Below, piece by piece: positions 10,851 to 22,000 of a DNA stretch of 64,000 nt. The stretch spans positions 37,973,877 to 38,037,876 of the forward strand of contig CM043800.1 of assembly GCA_023974075.1 (NCBI GenBank), read 5' to 3'. Numbering within the stretch: the stretch's first letter is position 1; every line of letters starts with the position of its first letter. The stretch is from Chaenocephalus aceratus. Taxonomy: Eukaryota; Chordata; Actinopteri; Perciformes; Channichthyidae. The notes beneath the pieces were generated by a model, which worked only from the letters and a program-made list of their open reading frames with translations, had not been told where the DNA came from and did no database searches. Both the position numbers and the translations under genes were made by a program.

Positions 10851-10880
10851 GGGGACGGGGTGGGGGAGGTGGGGATGGGG
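10851..10880 (+). other. G-quadruplex-capable tract
   Basis: Five runs of four or more G separated by short loops within 30 bases (starts GGGGACGGGGTGGGGG). It meets the usual G3+N1-7 rule. Function unknown. Confidence 0.6.
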
Positions 10881-11814
10881 TGGACCCATTCAAATCCAGT
10901 TTTGGACAGTCTGCCGTGGTTCCATCCCATTTCAAGTGCTGTTCGACGCTCGGCGTAACCCTCAGAGCACACTCAAACATCCAATCACAGAGTTTGGGTT
11001 TGTCAAGCGGAGAGAATACTTACTTCCGGGTGTAAAATTCTCTAAAGCAAATGAGTTGCTCGGAACCACGGTCCTGACAGACTCCAATTTGTGTTTATTG
11101 ATCAAACAAATAAATAAACACAAGGATAATTATGTGTTATTGTTGAGTAAATGGAGAATTGCACAGGGGAAAATAACGTATCAATGCCACAATTTTAGAT
11201 GCGGATTTTGTTAAACTAATACGTTTGCGCTGTGGACCAACACTATACATTGACGGGGAAGGGGGTAGCAATAAAGATAATACCATTAAACAGTTACACA
11301 ACATAACAGAAATAATATCGAAAATAGGCATTTATACCGAGAATAAAACGAAGTTCAGCCATGTTTTTTTTTTCTGCAGGGAGAAATGTGAAGATCACGT
11401 GACATAGACGCCAACCATTGGAATGAATGGTGAAAACAACATAGGGATCTTACAATTTCAGAGGCGTTTTTGTAGAAATACTACGTCCCAAGTTGTGGAT
11501 GTAGTTATTACATGTTTTTTTGTGAGACTGGGTTGAATGATCACCAATACAAATGGTTCACGAAATATGACTACTACTCTTACTGTTTAACATTTTTGGT
11601 TACTTAATGTTACTTCATATTAAGGCTAATACAAATTACAAGGCTGTAATGCTAAACTAACGTGCTAGCTACTAGCTAGGTAGCTAACTTGATCCAGCCA
11701 CTCCTGGTCCTTTCATCAGACGGGAAGCGAAAAAACGAGCAAGACACATTGCTGGTATGATAACAACCTGGTACTAAGCACACAGGCATCTTGTTAAAGT
11801 TATCTTATCTTAGC

Positions 11815-11851
11815 CAGCGCCATATAGCTAGATTATATCTATATGGCGCTG
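11815..11851. repeat. short inverted repeat
   Basis: CAGCGCCATATA and TATATGGCGCTG form a perfect 12-bp stem around a 13-nt loop. Confidence 0.6.
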
Positions 11852-11949
11852 ATCTTAGCTATCTCTTAGTGGAGGAAAACAATTTTGACATCACTTACGC
11901 GACTCTGGGATTTGTAGTCTTTCTAGTTGCATATTTTTCATAATCTTAT

Positions 11950-12125
11950 ATTTCAACAGTTTTACGACAAACTGTGACTTTTTTGACATGGAAATAATTT
12001 TTTTAAGATTGACAAACATCATATGTGTAATTCATGGCACAATTCAAACGGGATCGACAGATACGTTTTCTCTCTCCATTGACTTCAATACATTATTTTT
12101 CCGAAATAAGGTCCCATGGACCGGA
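11950..12125 (+). repeat. dispersed repeat, copy 1 (inverse copy at 53322-53490)
   Basis: The segment with TTTGACATGGAAATAA, ACAAACATCATATGTGT, AATTCAAACGGGATCGA and CCATTGACTTCAAT is matched in reverse complement at 53322-53490. Interspersed repeat of unassigned family. Confidence 0.7.
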
Positions 12126-12555
12126 AGTAGATGGGCGTGACTTCCCCACTCTATATATAAATGGACGTAGTGTCCGTGACGTCACCCATAGGATTCTGCA
12201 GAGTTGCTGAGAAGCCCTTAGTAGGCGGAGTCGGCCACGTCTCGACAGGGACATCAGAAGGCTTGTTTGAGACACATTGCGGCTCGCCTCGAAAGTAGAC
12301 GAGAGTAGCCGATCGCAGCCGGGGGAGGTGTCAAAATGCTCGTCTTAAGTCGGACAGCTCGGACTCAGAGTCGGCTTGACTGGCTGGGTTTGCAATGGCG
12401 GAAATTGCGTTGGCGTTTTTCGTTGCAGATGAAGTGGATGCAATAGAAATCCCACATGTATTGTATGGAGAATGACATGATCTAAAGGGACTGTGATTGA
12501 GAGAAAATTAAATATTTATACATAGTGATGTCACATTGTTCAGATGTAAAAAATG

Positions 12556-12596
12556 AGTCCAACTGAGGGAGGCCCCCCCCCTCCCTCAGTTGGACT
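12556..12596. repeat. perfect 17-bp stem hairpin with C7 loop
   Basis: AGTCCAACTGAGGGAGG is followed by seven C and its exact reverse complement. A DNA transposon end or foldback remnant is possible. Confidence 0.7.
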
Positions 12597-12652
12597 TGGA
12601 GGGGGAACATCCTTCTGGAGTGAACTTTGGGATTTAAGCCTTTTTAGACCAT

Positions 12653-12659
12653 GCACACA

Positions 12660-12723
<64 letters not shown>

Positions 12724-12749
12724 CACACCACACACACACACACACACAC
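12653..12749. repeat. (CA)n microsatellite
   Basis: About 97 bp of CA repeat with a few CACCACA and CTCAC interruptions. A second, shorter CA tract lies at 12961-12987. Confidence 0.95.
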
Positions 12750-13023
12750 CTGTCTGAGAGGGATGGAACACAACAGAATGATTTTATAATGTTAAGATAA
12801 GATGGACCTTATAGCGGCAACAGAAACCCAGAGCACTAGCCAAAATAAGCGTGAGTGTTATAAATATAAACCCAGAAGAAAGTAACACAAGTAGTTCACA
12901 TAAGAATATACACAGGGATATTAAGCATAAATAAAAGAATAAACATGTATTAACGGTATGAACAACACACACACACACACACACACTCTTGTTTATAGTG
13001 TAATCTTTTCTTGTGTTAACTAG

Positions 13024-16000
13024 ATCAACAACGCCGGCTGTATGGTGAACCAGAGAGAGTTGACTGAGGAGGGTTTGGAGAAGAGCTTTGCCACAAATAC
13101 ACTGGGTAAATAAAGTGTGTTTAAAACCTCCGTATGAAGCTTATTGGAGTCGTCCCTTTCCTGTCGTGTTATACAGGTTTGTGTGCATGTAAATGGTCTG
13201 CAGAGGCTAAAATCCCTAAGTTTCTCTCGCCCCCTGGAATCATTAACTCTACCGAATATAAAAGAATATTCCTACGAAAAGCTTTCCGATAACACTTTTG
13301 TTAAGACACCAGTTAATGAATACCTGTTGTCTGGGAGATTTGCTAAAATGTCTTCTGTGTTTATTTTATTTTTCAGGTACGTACATCCTCACCACGGCGC
13401 TGATACCTGCACTCAAGAAGGTGGAAGATCCGAGAGTGGTGGGTTGAATTTAAACTTTAAAACCCTCGTGCCAGATAAGATAATGACATGCAAATAATGT
13501 TTTACTATCAGAACAGAACAAGAAAGTACACTGATAATCAAATGTGTGCAGTTTATCAGAATGCACTAATTGTTATGCTTCTGCTTCTTCGAAGGTCACG
13601 GTGTCGTCGGGCGGGATGCTCACACAGAAGCTGAACGTGGACGACCTGCAGTTTGAGAAGGGGACGTTTGACGGCACCATGGTCTACGCCCAGAACAAGG
13701 TACAGGAGATGGAGTTAGAACACGAGATGACTGCGGCGTGCGCGTTGTGTCTGCTGAAGTGTTTTTGTGTTGACGCTCTGACAGAGACAGCAGGTGATCC
13801 TGACGGACAGGTGGGCGTCTCAGCACAAAGAGATCCACTTCTCCTGCATGCACCCCGGCTGGGCCGACACTCCAGGTAGGGACAGGACATTAGATTAACA
13901 TGTTGAGAAACAAATGGCAGCTGTACCTTCTTTGAGACATGGACATAAAATAAATCCCTGCTAGCATTATAGCATAGTATTTGTGTTCAACATGTAAGAA
14001 GTAGAAAGTATAGGTATTTGTGTTCAACATGTAAGAAGTAGAAAGTACAGGTATTTGTGTTCAACATGTAAGAAGTAGAAAGTACAGGTATTTGAGTTCA
14101 ACATGTAAGAAGTAGAAAGTACAGGTATTTGTGTTCAACATGTAAGAAGTAGAAAGTACAGGTATTTGGTTCAACATGTAAGAAGTAGAAAGTACAGGTA
14201 TTTGAGTTCAACATGTGAGAAGTAGAAAGTACAGGTATTTGAGTTCAACATGTGAGAAGTAGAAAGTACAGGTATTTGAGTTCAACATGTAAGAAGTAGA
14301 AAGTACAGGTATTTGTGTTCAACATGTAAGAAAGTAGAAAGTACAGGTATTTGAGTTCAACATGGAAGAAGTAGAAAGTATAGGTATTTGAGTTCAACAT
14401 GTAAGAAGTAGAAAGTACAGGTATTTGAGTTCAACATGTGAGAAGTAAGTGAAAGTACAGGTATTTGTGTTCAACATGAGAAGTAGAAAGTACAGGTATT
14501 TGGGTTCAACATGTAAGAAGTAGAAAGTACAGGTATTTGTGTTCAACATGTAAGAAGTAGAAAGTACAGGTATTTGGTTCAACATGTAAGAAGTAGAAAG
14601 TACAGGTATTTGTGTTCAACATGTGAGAAGTAGAAAGTACAGGTATTTGGATTCAACATGTAAGAAGTAGAAAGTACAGGTATTTGGTTCAACATGTAAG
14701 AAGTAGAAAGTACAGGTATTTGATTCAACATGTAAGAAGTAGAAAGTACAGGTATTTGGTTCAACATGTAAGAAGTAGAAAGTCAGGTATTTGGTTCAAT
14801 ATGTAAGAAGTAGAAAGTACAGGTATTTGAGTTCAACATGTGAGAAGTAGAAAGTACAGGTATTTGTGTTCAACATGTAGAAGTAGAAAGTACAGGTATT
14901 TGTGTTCAACATGTAAGAAGTAGAAAGTACAGGTATTTGTGTTCAATATGTGAGAAGTAGAAAGTAAGGTATTTGTGTTCAACATGTAAGAAGTAGAAAG
15001 TACAGGTATTTGAGTTCAACATGTAAGAAGTAGAAAGTACAGGTATTTGGTTCAACATGTAAGAAGTAGAAAGTACAGGTATTTGTGTTCAACATGTAAG
15101 AAGTAGAAAGTACAGGTATTTGTGTTCAACATGTAAGAAGTAGAAAGTAGGTATTTGTGTTCAACATGTAAGAAGTAGAAAGTACAGGTATTTGTGTTCA
15201 CTGTAAGAAGTAGAAAGTACAGGTATTTGTGTTCAACATGTAAGAAGTAGAAAGTACAGGTATTTGTGTTCAATATGTAAGAAGTAGAAAGTACAGGTAT
15301 TGTGTTCAATGTGAGAAGTAGAAAGTACAGGTATTTGTGTTCAACATGTAAGAAGTAGAAAGTACAGGTATTTGAGTTCAACATGTAAGAAGTAGAAAGT
15401 ACAGGTATTTGGTTCAACATGTAAGAAGTAGAAAGTACAGGTATTTGTGTTCAACATGTAAGAAGTAGAAAGTACAGGTATTTGGTTCAACATGTAAGAA
15501 GTAGAAAGTACAGGTATTTGAGTTCAACATGTAAGAAAGTAGAAAGTACAGGTATTTGTGTTCAACATGTAAGAAGTAGAAAGTACAGGTATTTGGTTCA
15601 ACATGTAAGAAGTAGAAAGTACAGGTATTTGTTCAACATGTGAGAAGTAGAAAGTACAGGTATTTGAGTTCAACATGTAAGAAGTAGAAAGTACAGGTAT
15701 TTGGTTCAACATGTAGAAGTAGAAAGTACAGGTATTTGTGTTCAACATGAGAAGTAGAAAGTACAGGTATTTGATTCAACATGTAAGAAGTAGAAAGTAC
15801 AGTATTTGTGTTCAACATGTGAGAAGTAGAAAGTACAGGTATTTGTGTTCAACATGTAAGAAGTAGAAAGTACAGGTATTTGGGTTCAACATGTAAGAAG
15901 TAGAAAGTACAGGTATTTGTGTTCAACATGTAAGAAGTAGAAAGTACAGGTATTTGGTTCAACATGTAAGAAGTAGAAAGTACAGGTATTTGTGTTCAAC

Positions 16001-19000
16001 ATGTGAGAAGTAGAAAGTACAGGTATTTGAGTTCAACATGTAAGAAGTAGAAAGTACAGGTATTTGGGTTCAACATGTAAGAAGTAGAAAGTACAGGTAT
16101 TTGTGTTCAACATGTAAGAAGTAGAAAGTTCAGGTATTTGTGTTCAACATGTAAGAGTAGAAAGTACAGGTATTTGTGTTCAAATGTAGAAGTAGAAAGT
16201 ACAGGTATTTGTGTTCAATATGTGAGAAGTAGAAAGTACAGGTATTTGTGTTCAACATGTAAGAAGTAGAAAGTACAGGTATTTGAGTTCAACATGTAAG
16301 AAGTAGAAAGTACAGGTATTTGGGTTCAACATGTAAGAAGTAGAAAGTACAGGTATTTGTGTTCAACATGTAGTAGAAGTAGAAAGTACAGGTATTTGAG
16401 TTCAACATGTAAGAAGTAGAAAGTACAGGTATTTGAGTTCAACATGTAAGAAGTAGAAAGTACAGGTATTTGTGTTCAACATGTAAGAAGTAGAAGTACA
16501 GGTATTTGGTTCAAACATGTAAGAAGTAGAAAGTACAGGTATTTGTGTTCAACATGTGAGAAGTAGAAAGTACAGGTATTTGGGTTCAACATGTAAGAAG
16601 TAGAAAGTACAGGTATTTGTGTTCAACATGTAAGAAGTAGAAAGTACAGGTATTTGTGTTCAACATGTAAGAAGTAGAAAGTACAGGTATTTGGTTCAAC
16701 ATGTAAGAAGTAGAAAGTACAGGTATTTGTGTTCAACATGTAAGAGAGAAAGTCAGGTATTTGGTTCACATGTAAGAAGTAGAAAGTACAGGTATTTGAG
16801 TTCAACATGTGAGAAGTAGAAAGTACAGGTATTTGTGTTCAACATGTAAGAAGTAGAAAGTATAGGTATTTGTGTTCAACATGTAAGAAGTAGAAAGTAC
16901 AGGTATTTGTGTTCAACATGTAAGAAGTAGAAAGTACAGGTATTTGTGTTCACATGTGAGAAGTAGAAAGTACAGGTATTTGTGTTCAACATGTAAGAAG
17001 TAGAAAGTACAGGTATTTGAGTTCAACATGTAAGAAGTAGAAAGTACAGGTATTTGGTTCAACATGTAAGAAGTAGAAAGTACAGGTATTTGAGTTCAAC
17101 ATGTAAGAAGTAGAAAGTACAGGTATTTGAGTTCAACATGTAAGAAGTAGAAAGTACAGGTATTTGTGTTCAACATGTGAGAAGTAGAAAGTACAGGTAT
17201 TTGTGTTCAACATGTAAGAAGTAGAAAGTACAGGTATTTGTGTTCAACATGTAAGAAGTAGAAAGTCAGGTATTTGTGTTCAACATGTAAGAAGTAGAAA
17301 GTACAGGTATTTGGGTTCAACATGTAAGAAGTAGAAAGTACAGGTATTTGAGTTCAACATGTGAGAGTAGAAAGTACAGGTATTTGAGTTCAACATGTAA
17401 GAAGTAGAAAGTACAGGTATTTGTGTTCAACATGTAAGAAGTAGAAAGTACAGGTATTTGAGTTCAACATGAAGAAGTAGAAATACAGGTATTTGAGTTC
17501 AACATGTGAGAAGTAGAAGTACAGGTATTTGAGTTCAACATGTGAGAAGTAGAAAGTACAGGTATTTGTGTTCAACATGTGAGAAGTAGAAAGTACAGGT
17601 ATTTGGTTCAACATGTAAGAAGTAGAAGTACAGGTATTTGTGTTCAACATGTAAGAAGTAGAAAGTACAGGTATTTGATTCAACATGTAAGAAGTAGAAA
17701 GTACAGGTATTTGTGTTCAACATGTAGAAGTAGAAAGTACAGGTAGAATTGAGAGAAAGTATATTTGAGTTCAACATGTAAGAAGTAGAAAGTACAGGTA
17801 TTTGGGTTCAACATGTAAGAAGTAGAAAGTACAGGTATTGTGTTCAACATGTAAGAAGTAGAAAGTTCAGGTATTTGAGTTCAACATGTGAGAAGTAGAA
17901 AGTACAGGTATTTGTGTTCAACATGTGAGAAGTAGAAAGTACAGGTATTTGTGTTCAACATGTAAGAAGTAGAAAGTACAGGTATTTGTTCAATATTGGA
18001 GAAGTAGAAAGTACAGGTATTTGTGTTCAACATGTAGAAGTAGAAAGTACAGGTATTTGAGTTCAACATGTAAGAAGTAGAAAGTACAGGTATTTGGTTC
18101 AACATGTAAGAAGTAGAAAGTACAGGTATTTGTGTTCAACATGTAAGAAGTAGAAAGTACAGGTATTTGAGTTCAACATGTAAGAAGTAGAAAGTACAGG
18201 TATTTGAGTTCAACATGTAAGAAGTAGAAAGTACGGTATTTGTGTTCAACATGTAAGAAGTAGAAAGTACAGGTATTTGGGTTCAACATGTAAGAAGTAG
18301 AAGTACAGGTATTTGAGTTCAACATGTGAGAAGTAGAAAGTACAGGTATTTGAGTTCAACATGTAAGAAGTAGAAAGTACAGGTATTTGGTTCAACATGT
18401 AAGAAGTAGAAAGTACAGGTATTTGTGTTCAACATGTAAGAAGTAGAAAGTCAGGTATTTGGTTCAACATGTAAGAAGTAGAAAGTACAGGTATTTGAGT
18501 TCAACATGTGAGAAGTAGAAAGTACAGGTATTTGTGTTCAACATGTAAGAAGTAGAAAGTACAGGTATTTGTGTTCAACATGTAAGAAGTAGAAAGTACA
18601 GGTTTTGTGTTCAATGTGAAAGTAGAAAGTACAGTTTTGTGTTCAACATGTAAGAAGTAGAAAGTACAGGTATTTGAGTTCAACATGTAAGAAGTAGAAA
18701 GTACAGGTATTTGGGTTCACATGTAAGAAGTAGAAAGTACAGGTATTTGTGTTCAACATGTAAGAAGTAGAAAGTACAGGTATTTGAGTTCAACATGTAA
18801 GAAGTAGAAAGTACAGGTATTTGGTTCAACATGTAAGAAGTAGAAAGTACAGGTATTTGTGTTCAACATGTAAGGTAGAAAGTACAGGTATTTGGGTTCA
18901 ACATGTAAGAAGTAGAAAGTACAGGTATTGGGTGTTCAACATGTAAGAAGTAGAAAGTACCGGTATTTGAGTTCAACATGTGAGAAGTAGAAAGTACAGG

Positions 19001-22000
19001 TATTTGAGTTCAACATGTAAGAAGTAGAAGTACAGGTATTTGTGTTCAACATGTAAGAGTAGAAAGTACAGGTATTTGAGTTCAACATGGAGAAGTAGAA
19101 ATACAGGTATTGAGTTCAACATGTAAGAAGTAGAAAGTACAGGTATTTGAGTTCAACATGTGGAAAGTAAGTACAGGTATTTGTGTTCAACATGTGAGAA
19201 GTAGAAAGTACAGGTATTTGGGTTCAACATGTAAGAAGTAGAAAGTACAGGTATTTTGTTTCAACATGTAAGAAGTAGAAAGTACAGGTATTTGGATTCA
19301 ACATGTAAGAAGTGAGAAATACAGGTATTTGTGTTCAACATGTGATAAGTAGAAAGTACAGGTTTTGAGTTCAACATGTAAGAGTAGAAGTACAGGTATT
19401 TGGGTGTCAACATGTAAGAAGTAGAAAGTACAGGTATTTGTGTTCAACATGTAAGAAGTAGAAAGTTCAGGTATTTGTGTTCACATGTAAGAAGTAGAAA
19501 TTACAGGTATTGTGTTCAACATGTGAGAAGTAGAAAGTACAGGTATTGGTGTTCAATATGTGAAGAAGTAGAAAGTACAGGTATTTGTGTTCAACATGTA
19601 AGAAGTAGAAAGTACAGGTATTTGAGTCAACATGTAAGAAGTAGAAAGTACAGGTATTTGGGTTCAACATGTAAGAAGTAGAAAGTACAGGTATTTGTGT
19701 TTTCAACATGTAAGAAGTAGAAAGTACAGGTATTTGAGTTCAACATGTAAGAAGTAGAAAGTACAGGTATTGAGTTCAACATGTAAGAAGTAGAAAGTAC
19801 AGGTATTGTGTTCAACATGTGAGAAGTAGAAAGTACAGGTATTGAGTTCAACATGTAAGAAGTAGAAAGTACAGGTATTTGTGTTCAACATGTAAGAAGT
19901 AGAAAGTTCAGGTATTTGTGTTCACATGTAAGAAGTAGAAAGTACAGGTATTTGGGTTCAACATGTAAGAAGTAGAAAGTACAGGTATTTGAGTTCAACA
20001 TGTGAGAAGTAGAAAGTACAGGTATTTGCGTTCAACAGTAAGAAGTAGAAAGTACAGGATTTGTGTTCAACATGTAAGAAGTAGAAAAGTAAGGTATTTG
20101 AGTTTCAACATGGAAGAAGTAGAAAATATAGGTATTTGAGTTCAACATGTAAGAAGTAGAAAGTACAGGTATTTGAGTTCAACATGGAAGTAGAAAGTAC
20201 AGGTATTTGTTCAACATGTGAGAAGTAAAATACAGGTATTGGGTTCAACATGTAGAAGTAGAAAGTACAGGTATTTGTGTTCAACATGTAAGAAGTAGAA
20301 AGTACAGGTATTTGGATTCAACATGTAAAGAATAGAAAGTACAGGTTTGTGTTCAACCTGTGAGAAGTAGAAAGTACAGGTATTTGAGTTCAACATGTAA
20401 GAAGTAGAAAGTACAGTATTTGGGTTCACATGTAAGAAGTAGAAGACAGGTATTTGTGTTCAACATGTAAGAAGTAGAAAGTTCAGGTATTTGGGTTCAA
20501 TATGTAAGAAGTAGAAATTACAGGTATTTGAGTTCAACATGTGAGAAGTAGAAAGTACAGGTATTTGTGTTCAACATGTAAGAAGTAGAAAGTACAGGTA
20601 TTTGTGTTCAACATGTAAGAAGTAGAAGTACAGGTATTTTGTGTTCACTATGTGAGAAGTAGAAAGTACAGGTTTTTGTGTTCAACATGAAGAAGTAGAA
20701 GTACAGGTATTTGAGTTCAACATGTAAGAAGTAGAAGTACAGGTATTGTGTTCAACATGTAAGAAGTAAGAATACAGGTATTTGTGTTCATATGTAAGAA
20801 GTAGGAAAGTACAGGTATTTGTGTTCATATGTGAGAAGTAGAAAGTACAGGTATTTGTGTTCAACATGTAAGAAGTAGAAGTACAGGTATTGAGTTCAAC
20901 ATGTAAGAAGTAGAAAGTACAGGTATGGGTTCAACATGTAAGAAGTAGAAGTACAGGTATTTGTGTTCAACAGTAAGAAGTAGAAAGTACAGGTATTTGA
21001 GTTCAACATGTAAGAAGTAGAAAGTACAGGTATTGAGTTCAACATGTAGAAGTAGAAGTACAGTATTTGAGTTCAACATGGAAGAAGTGAAAATATAGGT
21101 ATTGAGTTCAACATGTAAGAAGTAGAAAGTACAGGTATTTGAGTTCAACATGTGAGAAGTAGAAAGTACAGGTTTGTGTTCAACATGTGAGAAGTAGAAG
21201 TACAGGTATTTGGGTTCAACATGTAAGAAGTAGAAAGTACAGGTATTTGGATTCAACATGTAAGAAGTAGAAAGTACAGGTATTTGTTTCAACATGTGAG
21301 AAGTAGAAAGTACAGGTATTTGAGGTTCAACATGTAAGAAGTAGAAAGTACAGGTATTTGGGTTCAACATGTAAGAATAGAAAGTACAGGTATTTGTGTT
21401 CAACATGTAAGAGTAGAAAGTTCAGGTATTTTGTTCAACATGTAAGAAGTAGAAAGTACAGGTATTTGTGTTCAACATGTGAGAAGTAGAAAGTACAGGT
21501 ATGGTGTTCAATATGTGAGAAGTAGAAAGTACAGGTATTTGTGTTCAACATGTAAGAAGTAGAAAAGTACATGTATTTGAGTTCACATGTAAGAAGTAGA
21601 AAGTACAGGTATTTGGGTTAACATGTAAGAAGTAGAAAGTACAGGTATTTGTGTTCAACATGTAAGAAGTAGAAAGTACAGGTATTTGAGTCAACATGTA
21701 AGACGTAGAAAGTACAGGTATTTGAGTTCAACATGTAAGAAGTAGAAAGTACAGGTATGTGTTCAACATGTGAGAAGTAGAAAGTACAGGTATTTGAGTT
21801 CAACATGTAAGAAGTAGAAAGTACAGGTATTGTGTTCAACATGTAAGAAGTAGAAAGTACAGGTATTTGTGTTCAACATGTAAGAAGTAAAAGTACAGGT
21901 ATTTGTGTTCAATATGTGAGAAGTAGAAATACGGTATTGTGTTTCAACATGTAAGAAGTAGAAAGTACAGGTATTTGAGTTCAACATGTAAGAAGTAGAA

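Larger units (their letters stand above)
9970..13023. other. gene-free repeat region upstream of dhrs12 exon
   Basis: No coding exon is visible. The stretch holds a foldback element (10044-10285), a LINE-like 3' tail (10440-10475, AATAAAGTATATCTTATCTT), a G-rich tract (10851-10880), a fragment of a repeat seen again at 59095-59130 (10995-11045, ATACTTACTTCCGGGTGTA), two hairpins, a dispersed repeat (11950-12125) and two CA microsatellites. Expected upstream dhrs12 exons with the Rossmann glycine motif are not here. Confidence 0.6.

Noticed and set aside
12553..12789. Frames rich in His-Thr or Val-Cys
   Set aside because: Pure translation of the CA microsatellite on either strand.
9970..13023. 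Upstream dhrs12 exon with the TGxxxGIG motif
   Set aside because: Looked for the Rossmann glycine motif next to plausible splice sites and found none.
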